Shown here: in pieces, positions 1 through 7,798 of the stretch
Numbering within the stretch: the stretch's first letter is position 1
Layout: every line of letters starts with the position of its first letter
Assembly: GCA_946617675.1 (NCBI GenBank)
Contig: CAMOKH010000089.1
Span: 1 to 37,960, forward strand
DNA length: 37,960 bases
Direction: 5' to 3'
Origin: an uncultured Prevotellaceae bacterium
Lineage (GTDB): Bacteria; Bacteroidota; Bacteroidia; Bacteroidales; Bacteroidaceae
Notes under the pieces: model-generated
Seen by the model: only the letters and a program-made list of their open reading frames with translations
What the model was told of the DNA's origin: nothing
Database searches by the model: none
Translations under genes and position numbers: made by a program

Positions 1-578
1 CCTACAAAATAGCCTCCGACCTGCTTACGGGAGTGGCTCGCGAACAGAGTTACTTAGCAACCATCCTCTCATGGGCTGCTCGCAAGGAAGGAATTAAAGA
101 TGTAAGCGAGTATTTGTCGAAGCACAAAGATGACATAAATGCATCTAAGCTATGGGCTTATTTTTCGGCTATTATAACATGGGTGCGCACCACCTTTCCT
201 ATTTACCGTAAAGAAATGAAAGGCTTAGACTGGGGATTGCTTTACGACACTTACCACGAACAGATTTACGACACCGATGTACTGGAGAAGCGTGTTCATG
301 AACTGATGGAGGACGATGAGATTGAACGCAAGGCTGGAATTTATAAATATGTTCTCAGCGGCGACCTCCGCGACCTGTGTTTCCGCCTCTTTGACAAGAA
401 GATGAAGCGTCAGGCTTACGAGCGTCAGGGCGGCATCTGTCCTGACTGTGGGAAACACTTTGAGTTGGAAGAAATGGAGGCTGACCATATTAAGCCTTGG
501 GCTTTAGGCGGCACGACAACTGCAGAGAATTGCGAAATGAGGTGCAAAGATTGTAATAGAAGAAAGGGAGCAAAATAA
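1..578 (+). CDS. HNH endonuclease, 3' part of a DUF262-like gene (5' end outside window)
   Basis: The frame is open from base 3, so the GTG at 33 is probably internal and the gene starts before the window. About 190 residues are visible. The last ~60 residues form an HNH nuclease domain: a CPDCG knuckle, then the catalytic-type ADHIKPWALGG segment, then an Asn and a second CKDC knuckle followed by RRKG. The rest is helical and charged, with no membrane segment. C-terminal HNH domains of this kind are common in DUF262/GmrSD-like restriction proteins, but the DUF262 part would lie outside the window, so that name is an inference. A second nuclease-type gene follows after 12 bases, suggesting a shared restriction or phage-defence unit. 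The segment is AT-richer than the window average, which fits horizontal acquisition. Confidence 0.75.
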   Translation, partial: YKIASDLLTGVAREQSYLATILSWAARKEGIKDVSEYLSKHKDDINASKLWAYFSAIITWVRTTFPIYRKEMKGLDWGLLYDTYHEQIYDTDVLEKRVHELMEDDEIERKAGIYKYVLSGDLRDLCFRLFDKKMKRQAYERQGGICPDCGKHFELEEMEADHIKPWALGGTTTAENCEMRCKDCNRRKGAK

Positions 579-590
579 AAAGACCAAGAT

Positions 591-1833
591 ATGCAAGAGA
601 AATGGAACCAGTTCGTATATGACCTATGCGAAGCTAAGAAGAGAGATGTTGATGAAGACATTTACCATTCGCTTATAGAAACACAAATGCAACTGCTGGG
701 ATGGGCTAAGTGGAAAGGCGATATTAGCCACAAGCCTAATATCCCAATAGGCAACAGCAAGTTTATTCAGCCGGACATTCTGATTAAACGCGACTATGAG
801 GATCAGTTTGTCATCGAGGTAAAACGCCCAGTTCATACGCAGACAGAACGTGAGCGGGTGCAACTGGAATCGTATATGCGCCAACTGAAACTTGATGTAG
901 GTATTTATATCGGTGAGCATATCGAGGTGTTCTACGATAAGCCCAAGAGCAAGGATGCCGTTTCGGTGTTGCGTATTCCATTGGAAATAGACAACAAACT
1001 TGGTGCTAAGTTTGTGGAGAAGTTCTCTAAAGAGTCTTTCACGAAGGATGGCATCGTGGAATTTTGTGAGGCGCGAATGGAAGAGATGAACCGTCAGGCC
1101 AATCTTAACAAAATAAAAGAAGGATTGATAGCCAATGCACAAGTGCAGATAACGGAGAGCCTGACGCCCTATCTGATGGAGAAATATGGTAGTACGTTTT
1201 CTGAGGCAGACATCAAGGAGATGCTTTCCCTGTTACATTTTTCCGCCTCACTAACAGACGCTCCCGCATTACCTGTACACAAGGACACTCCACCCGAACC
1301 AATCCAAACGTTGCCTACAGACGACACGAAAAAGCGAGTGTATGACCATACCGGCTATTCGCTCGAAGGTGGTGAGTTTGTGGGTAAGAACAAGTTCGTC
1401 TATAGGAAAGTTTCTCAAGGCTGTCAGACGGTTGGGCTATCATGTAGAAACTTCTCCGTCCACAGCATTAGGTGCGGAGGCATCAGGTAAAGATGAAGGT
1501 AAAAAAACAGAAACGAACCTGTTCCACATCTACGTTCGTGACAGCAAAGCCCATGCCATCTTCAACGAGACCGACCATTCGATGCGTATTCTTAAAGGTA
1601 GCCTGCTGCCGCAGAGCACCGTGCCGTCGTACCGTGACGGCGAAAAGCGTAACGCCGTTATCGCCGCCATGTCAAAACCAACGAAGGACGGTTTCTGGGA
1701 ACTTCAGCACGACTACACGCTTAAAAGTCCCAGCACAGCTGCCAGTTACTGTGCTGGCCGCAGTTGCAACGGCTGGGATGAGTGGGTGAACGATGCCGGT
1801 CAGTCGCTGGACGAACTGTATAGGAGTGAGTGA
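591..1833 (+). pseudogene. HsdR_N-type nuclease domain protein with C-terminal DUF4357, frameshifted
   Basis: The first frame (591-1490) begins at ATG and encodes a type I restriction HsdR N-terminal-like domain. The PD-(D/E)XK core is visible as PDILI at residues 61-65 and IEVKRP at 75-80. Near residue 265 it reads GKNKFVYRKV and then becomes nonsense. The +1 frame continues sensibly from about base 1411 as FLKAVRRLGYHVE and runs to 1833 as a DUF4357 domain (LFHIYVRDSKAHAIF, then LKSPSTAASYCAGRSCNGWD). Reading KNKFVYRK straight into FLKAVRR restores one protein of about 413 residues, so one extra base near 1408-1412 (agg aaa g ttt ctc) explains the break. It may be a real inactivating mutation or a sequence error. 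The gene lies 12 bases after the HNH gene and probably shared its transcript. Confidence 0.72.
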
Positions 1834-1978
1834 CTGACAAGAACATTATGCCGCTGAAGAGGATTTCGTACGCACTGTTTTACGGGTGCATATTTACAAT
1901 TATTTTCTGATATTCTAAGAAAATTTACCGTCACTATCCTCCACTTCTGTAAGCCGCTGACGACGAGGTGGCTCCATG

Positions 1979-2015
1979 CAAGTGCAGGTAAAACAACTTG
2001 TTTTACCTGCACTTG
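1979..2015. repeat. 37-base perfect inverted repeat
   Basis: Left arm caagtgcaggtaaaacaa (1979-1996), a single central c at 1997, and right arm ttgttttacctgcacttg (1998-2015) are exact reverse complements. With a one-base centre it is better suited to a dimeric DNA-binding protein or cruciform than to an ordinary RNA loop. There is no T-tract, so it is not an obvious terminator. Confidence 0.9.
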
Positions 2016-2053
2016 GCCCGTGCAAACTCTTAGTTACCCGGCGGGTTGAGCAA

Positions 2054-2072
2054 GTAAAACAACTTGTTTTAC
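2054..2072. repeat. Second copy of the palindrome core
   Basis: gtaaaacaa c ttgttttac is a perfect 9+1+9 palindrome. It is identical to the inner 19 bases of the 1979-2015 element and lies about 40 bases further on. The outer arms are not conserved. Confidence 0.88.
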
Positions 2073-2331
2073 ATCGCCATCCCAGCGGTGGGTGATAGTG
2101 GAAGTGGATTTTTATCATCCACTTAACCTAACCTTAACACAATCAACGTGTTACACAGAAAAAGTGGAGGTGACGGCAAAAAACGCAAAAAGTAACCGAA
2201 CAACATGGGCGATGCTTATCTGGCAAACGTCAACTATATCTATCCCAACTGTTGCAAGTTCCGCTTGTTCCATTTTTGGAATTGAGCAGGGACGTTATAA
2301 CTTTCAGTTAGATGCAAAAATTGCAAAACAT

Positions 2332-2346
2332 GAAACAACTTGTTTC
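2332..2346. repeat. Third, shorter copy of the palindrome core
   Basis: gaaacaa c ttgtttc is a perfect 7+1+7 palindrome with the same central AAACAACTTGTTT as the copies at 1979-2015 and 2054-2072. Confidence 0.8.
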
Positions 2347-2447
2347 TGGAATGACTTTCTCCCCTGGGCCGCCTGATTATGAAATAAACTTAAATATGGC
2401 GCACTATCCAGCCAAAGTGTCGCGTCGCATGGCGTAACAAGATTCGT

Positions 2448-2560
2448 GTAACCGTCTAATTGTCAGTCGGTTACCTCATCCGTCACCCGTCACCGTCATC
2501 CGTCACCCCGTAAGCGGCTGACAGTCAGATGGTTGCGGCTTAGTGACGGATGTGACGGGT
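2448..2560. repeat. Nested inverted repeats
   Basis: gtaaccg at 2448-2454 pairs with cggttac at 2468-2474. Further on, atccgtcac (2498-2506) pairs with gtgacggat (2543-2551), and acccgtcac (2485-2493) pairs with gtgacgggt (2552-2560). Together the last two make an imperfect long stem around a GC-rich loop. The CCGTCAC unit is also repeated directly several times. Its role is unknown; it could end transcription coming from the restriction-type genes, but there is no T-run. Confidence 0.6.
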
Positions 2561-2578
2561 ATATTTCATACATTTTTA

Positions 2579-2610
2579 TTTGCCGCATTCAATTTTTATT
2601 CGTAACTTTG
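2579..2610 (+). promoter_or_regulatory. Bacteroidota-type promoter of the DUF5715 gene
   Basis: TTTG at 2579-2582 and TAACTTTG at 2603-2610 are 20 bases apart, matching the -33/-7 promoter pattern of Bacteroidota. The -7 box lies inside the longest open frame, which begins at 2533. This argues for the start at 2635. Confidence 0.75.
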
Positions 2611-2634
2611 GAGCCGAAAGGTGATTTCAACTCA

Positions 2635-3432
2635 ATGAAACTGACGAAAAGAAGATATTTGAAGGGCTTTATCGTGGTGACGCTGCTGCTGGCCGCCGTG
2701 CGCTGGCTTTTCCCGGCTGTGGCTGAACCGAACGCGGCCGAACCGACCGTGGCTGAACAGACGGAGGACGAACAGGAGGCGGAGCAGGCCGCAGTGGATG
2801 AAGAGGCAATGGAGACTGACGTCCGGTCTGCACGCGAGGACAGGCGGTGGTGGGCTTCGCGGCCCCACCGCATACGGTCGGTGCCGAGCTACATCACGGC
2901 CTTCCCCGACACTAACGACCTGCAGCTGAGTGCTGCCAGGCGGTGGGGCGTGGAGCCGGTGAAGAACCGCGCCGACGCCGAGGCCCGCAAGCGTGAGCTG
3001 GTGTACATCGGCAGTTCGCCTTACTACGCCGTCGACTCGCTGCGCCTGAGCATACCTTACTTGGTGCCCAGGGCGGCCGTGCTGCTGAGCGACATCGGCC
3101 AGGCTTTCTTTGACTCCTTATATATAAAAGGAGTACCGCTGCACCGGCTGCTGGTGACGAGCGTGCTGCGCTCTGAGCAGGACGTGGCGCGGCTGCGGCA
3201 GTGGAACCGCAACGCCACCGAGAACTCGTGCCACCTCTACGGCACGACGTTCGACATCAGCTACGTGCGCTTCGAGACGGTGGAGCCGCCCGACGGGCCG
3301 ATGCGCCGCCGCGTGAGCAACGACACGCTGAAGTACGTCCTGGCCGAGGTGCTGCGCGACATGCGCGAGCAGGGCCGCTGCTACATCAAGCACGAGGTGA
3401 AGCAGCCCTGCTTCCACATGACGGTGAGGTAG
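2635..3432 (+). CDS. DUF5715 family protein, M15-peptidase-like
   Basis: 265 residues from ATG 2635; the frame extends up to 2533, but the promoter at 2603-2610 rules that out. Residues 1-10 are basic and 11-25 hydrophobic, forming a signal anchor or uncleaved signal peptide, so the protein is probably periplasmic. Residues ~30-60 are an Ala/Glu-rich low-complexity linker. The C-terminal domain carries SCHLYGTTFDISY (His200, Asp207) and CFHMTV (His261). This arrangement resembles the zinc ligands of VanY/DacA-like M15 D,D-peptidases, and is what I recognise as DUF5715. A role in peptidoglycan trimming is therefore inferred, not shown. A DUF4112 gene follows after 25 bases and probably shares the transcript. 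Confidence 0.8.
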   Translation: MKLTKRRYLKGFIVVTLLLAAVRWLFPAVAEPNAAEPTVAEQTEDEQEAEQAAVDEEAMETDVRSAREDRRWWASRPHRIRSVPSYITAFPDTNDLQLSAARRWGVEPVKNRADAEARKRELVYIGSSPYYAVDSLRLSIPYLVPRAAVLLSDIGQAFFDSLYIKGVPLHRLLVTSVLRSEQDVARLRQWNRNATENSCHLYGTTFDISYVRFETVEPPDGPMRRRVSNDTLKYVLAEVLRDMREQGRCYIKHEVKQPCFHMTVR

Positions 3433-3457
3433 GCGACGAAATCAGGCATAAAAAGGA

Positions 3458-3955
3458 ATGAAGATGAACAAGGACGAAAAACGCCAGCTGCGCCGGCAGC
3501 GCCTGATGCAGGACAAAGTCTACCAGGCGATGAACGGACTGACGCGCTACATGGACCGCTACTATCTGGACGCCATCATCGGCTTGGTGCCGGGGTGGGG
3601 CGACGTGGTGGCCTTGCTCAGCGTGGTGCCGTTTGTTTATTTCTCGGCACGTGTCATCAAGAGTGTGCCCCTGACGCTGGCCGTGCTGAACAATGGCCTG
3701 CGCGACGTGCTGTTGGGGTTGATACCCTTCTTCGTGGGCGACGTCATCGACTTCTTCCACCGGTCGAACACCAAGAACATGGCTATGGTGCAGGGCTTCG
3801 TCGACGGCGACGAGTCGATCGTCAAAGAGGTGAACCGCCGTGCCTGGCAGTCGGCCGTTGTGCTCGTCGTCCTGCTGTTGCTCATCGTGCTGGCCGTCTG
3901 GCTGCTGGTCAGCTTCGGCAGCTATCTCTACACGTCGGTGGCTTCCCTCTTCTGA
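3458..3955 (+). CDS. DUF4112 family membrane protein
   Basis: 165 residues. The N-terminus is highly charged (MKMNKDEKRQLRRQRLMQDK). A conserved DUF4112 core follows: YYLDAIIGLVPGWGDVVALL, then hydrophobic segments around residues 52-66 and 72-92 (LLGLIPFFVGDVIDFFHRSN). A final hydrophobic stretch spans about 128-152. The GLVPGWGD and PFFVGDVID motifs are typical of the family, whose function is not known. Two in-frame starts exist, ATG 3458 and ATG 3464. The AAAAGGA at 3451-3457 abuts the first and is better spaced for the second, so the true protein may be two residues shorter. A small hairpin (roughly 3944-3966) overlaps the stop codon. Confidence 0.85.
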   Translation: MKMNKDEKRQLRRQRLMQDKVYQAMNGLTRYMDRYYLDAIIGLVPGWGDVVALLSVVPFVYFSARVIKSVPLTLAVLNNGLRDVLLGLIPFFVGDVIDFFHRSNTKNMAMVQGFVDGDESIVKEVNRRAWQSAVVLVVLLLLIVLAVWLLVSFGSYLYTSVASLF

Positions 3956-4018
3956 CGGGTCAGAGGGGGGACGGAAATGTTAAAATATTACTTTTTGGGC
4001 AAAATAACTGACAAATTG

Positions 4019-4050
4019 TTTGTCGGTTTCGCTTAAAAGTATTACTTTTG
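4019..4050 (+). promoter_or_regulatory. Promoter of the leu operon
   Basis: TTTG at 4019-4022 and TACTTTTG at 4043-4050 with a 20-base spacer fit the Bacteroidota promoter pattern. Transcription would start around 4057, about 15 bases before the leader peptide ATG and about 230 bases before leuA. Confidence 0.8.
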
Positions 4051-4072
4051 CAGCCGATTTAACGAAAACAAC

Positions 4073-4159
4073 ATGAAACAGAACTTAGTGAACATCCTGA
4101 TTAACGCCATTATTATTCGACTGCCTGGAGCGGCCGGAAGTGATGAAGCGTGTATGTAG
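4073..4159 (+). CDS. Branched-chain amino acid leader peptide of the leu operon
   Basis: A 28-codon open frame from ATG 4073 to TAG 4157-4159, just downstream of the promoter. Residues 5-17 read LVNILINAIIIRL, with five Ile, three Leu and one Val among thirteen residues, including three Ile codons in a row at 4109-4117. Such a cluster directly ahead of a terminator hairpin is the signature of a transcription-attenuation leader peptide. A ribosome stalled on the Ile/Leu codons would leave bases 4134-4143 free; one that reaches the stop would cover them. The Ile/Leu mixture suits an operon that serves leucine and, through the citramalate-synthase-like gene, isoleucine. No homologous leader has been compared; the call rests on composition and context. 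Confidence 0.82.
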   Translation: MKQNLVNILINAIIIRLPGAAGSDEACM

Positions 4160-4205
4160 GTGTTCGGTTAAGAACAGTATAGCATTGAGCCTTTCTCACT
4201 TCCGG
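4134..4205 (+). promoter_or_regulatory. Antiterminator pairing of the leu attenuator
   Basis: ccggaagtga (4134-4143, inside the leader peptide frame) is exactly complementary to tcacttccgg (4196-4205). The second segment includes part of the left arm and all but one base of the loop of the terminator at 4189-4216. The two structures are therefore mutually exclusive, as needed for attenuation. Confidence 0.8.
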
Positions 4206-4222
4206 GTGTGAAAGGCTTTTTT
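4189..4222 (+). terminator. Attenuator terminator in the leu leader
   Basis: gcctttctcac (4189-4199) pairs with gtgtgaaaggc (4206-4216) with one T-T mismatch and a six-base loop, followed by six T residues (4217-4222). It lies between the leader peptide and leuA, so it acts as a conditional stop. Confidence 0.85.
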
Positions 4223-4284
4223 GTTGTGGCTGCAGGAATCGTGAACAGTAAAAATGAAATAGTATAACGAAACTAATGTAAATT

Positions 4285-5781
4285 ATGGAAAGGTTGTTTA
4301 TTTTCGACACGACGCTTCGCGACGGCGAACAGGTGCCCGGATGCCAGCTGAACACCGTTGAGAAGATTCAGGTGGCCAAGGCCCTGGAGCAGTTGGGTGT
4401 CGATGTGATCGAAGCAGGATTCCCGGTGTCGAGCCCGGGTGACTTCAACTCAGTCATCGAAATCTCGAAGGCCGTCACGTGGCCCGTCATCTGTGCGCTG
4501 ACGCGCGCCGTTGAGCACGACATCGACGTGGCCTTCGAAGCGCTGAAGTATGCCAAGCACAAGCGCATCCACACGGGTATCGGTACCAGCGACGAGCACA
4601 TCAAGTACAAGTTCAACTCTACCCGCGAGGAGATCATTGAGCGCGCCGTGGCCGCCACGAAGTATGCCAAGCGCTACGTTGACGACGTGGAGTTCTACTG
4701 CGAGGACGCGGGGCGTACCGACAACGAGTATCTGGCCCGTGTGGTCGAAGCCGTTATCAAGGCCGGTGCCACGGTGGTGAACATTCCCGACACGACGGGC
4801 TACTGTCTGCCGCAGGAGTACTACGAGAAGATTAAGTACCTGCGCGACCATGTCGACGGCATCGACCGCGCTATCATCTCGACCCACTGTCACAATGACC
4901 TGGGCATGGCCACGGCCAACACGCTGAACGGCGTGATGGGCGGTGCGCGCCAGGTGGAGGTGACCATCAACGGCATCGGCGAGCGTGCCGGAAACTCGTC
5001 GCTCGAGGAGATTGCCATGATACTGAAATGCCATAGCGGACTTGGCATAGAGACGAACATCAACACCACGAAGATTTACCCCACGAGCCGCATGGTGTCG
5101 AGCCTGATGAACATGCCCGTACAGCCGAACAAGGCCATCGTGGGCCGCAATGCCTTTGCCCACAGCAGCGGCATCCACCAGGACGGCGTGCTGAAGAACG
5201 TCCACACCTACGAGATCATCGACCCCAAGGACGTCGGCATCGACGACAACTCAATAGTGCTCACCGCACGCTCAGGCCGTGCCGCCCTGAAGCACCGCCT
5301 CCACGTGAACGGCGTCGACGTGGACGAGAAGAAGCTCGACAAGATCTATGAGAAGTTCCTGCAGCTGGCCGACCAGAAGAAGGAGGTGGCCGATGCCGAC
5401 GTGCTCATGCTCGCCGGGGCCGACACCGCCGACCAGCACGCCGTGCGGCTGGACTTCCTGCAGGTGACTACGGGCAAGGGCGTGAAGTCGGTGGCCTCGA
5501 TAGGTCTCGACATCAGCGGCCAGAAGTTCGAGGCTGCCGCATCGGGCAACGGTCCCGTCGACGCGGCCATCAAGGCGCTGAAGCGCATCATCATGAAGCA
5601 GATGACGCTGAAGGAGTTTACCATCCAGGCCATATCGAAGGGCAGCGACGACGTGGGCAAGGTGCACATGCAGGTGGAGTACGACGGTCAGTTGTACTAC
5701 GGCTTCGGTGCCGACACTGACATCGTGACCGCCTCAGTAGAGGCATATATTGACTGTATCAACAAGTTTAAGAAGGAATGA
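4285..5781 (+). CDS. leuA: 2-isopropylmalate synthase
   Basis: 498 residues, usual length for the family. The enzyme condenses acetyl-CoA with 2-oxoisovalerate, the first committed step of leucine synthesis. The catalytic TIM-barrel opens with [12 protein letters not shown] (residues 8-19), carries the metal-binding STHCHNDLG (199-207, His201 and His203) and GIGERAGNS (230-238), followed by HSSGIHQDG (293-301). The last ~120 residues form the LeuA regulatory dimer domain ([14 protein letters not shown], then [15 protein letters not shown]), which in the family binds leucine for feedback inhibition. The gene is first in the operon behind the attenuator, and its stop overlaps the leuC start by four bases (ATGA). 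Confidence 0.96.
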   Translation: MERLFIFDTTLRDGEQVPGCQLNTVEKIQVAKALEQLGVDVIEAGFPVSSPGDFNSVIEISKAVTWPVICALTRAVEHDIDVAFEALKYAKHKRIHTGIGTSDEHIKYKFNSTREEIIERAVAATKYAKRYVDDVEFYCEDAGRTDNEYLARVVEAVIKAGATVVNIPDTTGYCLPQEYYEKIKYLRDHVDGIDRAIISTHCHNDLGMATANTLNGVMGGARQVEVTINGIGERAGNSSLEEIAMILKCHSGLGIETNINTTKIYPTSRMVSSLMNMPVQPNKAIVGRNAFAHSSGIHQDGVLKNVHTYEIIDPKDVGIDDNSIVLTARSGRAALKHRLHVNGVDVDEKKLDKIYEKFLQLADQKKEVADADVLMLAGADTADQHAVRLDFLQVTTGKGVKSVASIGLDISGQKFEAAASGNGPVDAAIKALKRIIMKQMTLKEFTIQAISKGSDDVGKVHMQVEYDGQLYYGFGADTDIVTASVEAYIDCINKFKKE

Positions 5782-7157
5782 ATACGCTATTTGACATAAT
5801 CTGGGATAGTCACGTCGTGCAGCAGGTTGAGGACGGTCCCACACAGCTTTACATCGACCGCCTGTACTGCCACGAAGTGACGTCGCCCCAGGCTTTCGAG
5901 GGCCTCAGGGCCCGGGGGCTGAAGTGCTTCAGGCCCGAACGGATTGTCTGCATGCCCGACCATAACACACCGACGCACGACCAGGACAAGGAAATAGCCG
6001 ACCCCGTGTCGAAGCAGCAGGTTGACACCCTGGAGCGCAACGCCCGTGAGTTCGGGCTGACGCACTACGGCATGTACAGCCCTGACAACGGCATCATCCA
6101 CGTCGTGGGCCCCGAGAAGGGCCTGTCGCTGCCGGGCATGACCATCGTCTGCGGCGACAGCCACACGTCGACCCACGGCGCTATGGGCGCCGTAGCCTTC
6201 GGCATCGGCACCAGCGAGGTCGAGATGGTGATGGCCTCGCAGTGCATACTCCAGCAGAAGCCCCGCTCGATGCGCATCACCATCAACGGCCAGCTGCGCC
6301 AGGGCGTGACGGCGAAGGACGTCGCCCTCTACCTGATGGCCCAGCTGACGACCTCGGGCGCTACGGGCTATTTCATCGAGTATGCCGGCGACGTCGTCAG
6401 GCAGATGTCGATGGAGGGCCGCCTGACGCTCTGCAACCTCTCGATAGAGATGGGGTCGCGTGGCGGGTTCGTTGCTCCCGACGAGACGACCTTCGAATAC
6501 ATCAAAGGTCGGGACTATGCGCCCAAGGGCGAGCAGTGGGACAAGGCCGTGGCCTACTGGCGTACGCTGCGCAGCGACGACGACGCCGTGTTCGACAAGG
6601 AGCTCACGTTCGATGCTGCCGACATTGAGCCGCGCATCACCTACGGTACCAACCCCGGCATGGGCATCGGCATCACCGAGTGCATACCGGCCGAGGGTGG
6701 GGTAGGCTTTGAGAAGGCGCTGCAGTACATGCAGTTTGCGCCCGGGAGCCGGCTGCTGGGCACAAAGGTTGACTACGTCTTCCTCGGAGCGTGTACCAAC
6801 GGCAGGATAGAGGACTTCCGCGCTTTCGCCAGCATCGTCGGCGGACGGCAGAAGGCTGAGGGCGTCACCGCATGGCTCGTGCCCGGATCGTGGGCCGTCG
6901 ACAGGCAGATACGCGAGGAAGGGCTCGACAAGGTGCTCGAAGCCGCGGGCTTCGCCATCCGCCAGCCCGGCTGCTCGGCCTGTCTGGCCATGAACGACGA
7001 CAAGGTGCCTGCCGGCTGTCTCTGCGTCTCAACGTCGAACCGCAACTTCGAGGGCCGTCAGGGGCCCGGGGCGCGCACCATCCTCGCCTCGCCGCTGACG
7101 GCTGCCGCCGCCGCTGTGACAGGCCGGATAACCGACCCAAGAGAGTTGTTAAGGTAA
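5778..7157 (+). CDS. leuC: 3-isopropylmalate dehydratase large subunit
   Basis: 459 residues, aconitase family. With LeuD it isomerises 2-isopropylmalate to 3-isopropylmalate; the same pair can act on citramalate. The three cysteines expected to hold the [4Fe-4S] cluster are present: FLGACTNGR (Cys339) and [11 protein letters not shown] (Cys399, Cys402). Other family signatures are [14 protein letters not shown] (125-138) and PEDNG-like [13 protein letters not shown] (101-113). It starts four bases inside leuA, so translation is probably coupled. The 38-base gap to leuD is occupied by a 7-base tandem repeat. Confidence 0.96.
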   Translation: MNTLFDIIWDSHVVQQVEDGPTQLYIDRLYCHEVTSPQAFEGLRARGLKCFRPERIVCMPDHNTPTHDQDKEIADPVSKQQVDTLERNAREFGLTHYGMYSPDNGIIHVVGPEKGLSLPGMTIVCGDSHTSTHGAMGAVAFGIGTSEVEMVMASQCILQQKPRSMRITINGQLRQGVTAKDVALYLMAQLTTSGATGYFIEYAGDVVRQMSMEGRLTLCNLSIEMGSRGGFVAPDETTFEYIKGRDYAPKGEQWDKAVAYWRTLRSDDDAVFDKELTFDAADIEPRITYGTNPGMGIGITECIPAEGGVGFEKALQYMQFAPGSRLLGTKVDYVFLGACTNGRIEDFRAFASIVGGRQKAEGVTAWLVPGSWAVDRQIREEGLDKVLEAAGFAIRQPGCSACLAMNDDKVPAGCLCVSTSNRNFEGRQGPGARTILASPLTAAAAAVTGRITDPRELLR

Positions 7158-7183
7158 AAGTGAAAAGTGAATAGTGAATAATT
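7156..7183 (+). repeat. Degenerate 7-base tandem repeat in the leuC-leuD spacer
   Basis: aaaagtg, aaaagtg, aatagtg, aataatt follow one another from 7156. The repeat begins within the leuC stop codon and fills most of the spacer to the leuD start at 7196. No ribosome-binding or hairpin function is evident. Confidence 0.75.
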
Positions 7184-7195
7184 TGCTACCGCGTT

Positions 7196-7798
7196 ATGAA
7201 ACAGAAATTTGACGTTATAACATCCACCTGCGTACCTCTGCCCTTGGAGAACGTGGATACCGACCAGATTATCCCCGCACGCTTCCTGAAAGCCACGACA
7301 CGGGAGGAGCGCTTCTTCGGCGACAACCTGTTCCGCGACTGGCGCTACCGCCCCGATGGCACTGTGGTTGAGGATTTCGTACTCAACGACCCAGCCTACG
7401 GCGGCTGTATCCTCGTAGCGGGCCGCAACTTCGGTTCGGGCAGCAGCAGGGAGCACGCCGCCTGGGCCATTGCCGGCTATGGCTTCCGCGTGGTCATCTC
7501 GTCGGCCATTGCCGATATACACCGCAACAACGAACTCAACAACTTCGTGCTGCCCGTCGTCGTCAGCGACGCGTTCCTGCAGGAACTCTTCGCCAGCATC
7601 AAGGCCGACGCCAAGACTGAGGTGCGCGTTGACCTGCCTGCCCAGACGGTGACCAACCTGGCTACCGGCCACAGCGAGCACTTCGACATCAACGGCTACA
7701 AGAAGTACTGCCTAATGAACGGTCTCGACGACATCGACTTCCTTGTGCAGAACCATGACAAAACCATAGAGTGGGAACATGAAAACACGATATGTTGA
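7196..7798 (+). CDS. leuD: 3-isopropylmalate dehydratase small subunit
   Basis: 200 residues, the usual size for LeuD. It is the swivel-domain partner of LeuC in the isopropylmalate isomerase heterodimer. Visible motifs are PLPLENVDTDQIIPARFLK (residues 14-32) and the substrate-loop GRNFGSGSSREHAAWAI (76-92), both diagnostic of the family. Its 3' end overlaps the next gene by 20 bases in another frame (7779-7798), pointing to tight translational coupling with the citramalate-synthase-like gene. Confidence 0.96.
   Translation: MKQKFDVITSTCVPLPLENVDTDQIIPARFLKATTREERFFGDNLFRDWRYRPDGTVVEDFVLNDPAYGGCILVAGRNFGSGSSREHAAWAIAGYGFRVVISSAIADIHRNNELNNFVLPVVVSDAFLQELFASIKADAKTEVRVDLPAQTVTNLATGHSEHFDINGYKKYCLMNGLDDIDFLVQNHDKTIEWEHENTIC

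Larger units (their letters stand above)
1834..2634. other. Gene-free region rich in palindromes and short inverted repeats
   Basis: No credible coding region was found in these ~800 bases. The open frames here are short and their translations are low in recognisable structure. The stretch contains three palindromes centred on AAACAACTTGTTT (1979-2015, 2054-2072, 2332-2346). CCGTCACTATCCTCCACT near 1929 is loosely matched in inverted form by AGTGGAGGTGACGG near 2162. A nested hairpin block lies at 2448-2560. It ends with the promoter of the DUF5715 gene. Confidence 0.7.

Noticed and set aside
591..1833. Programmed frameshift in the nuclease/DUF4357 gene
   Set aside because: No slippery heptamer with a downstream structure was evident at about 1410; a simple one-base insertion is the simpler explanation.
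2092..2376. A 94-codon plus-strand frame in the palindrome region
   Set aside because: No promoter box, no recognisable domain, and it spans a palindrome.
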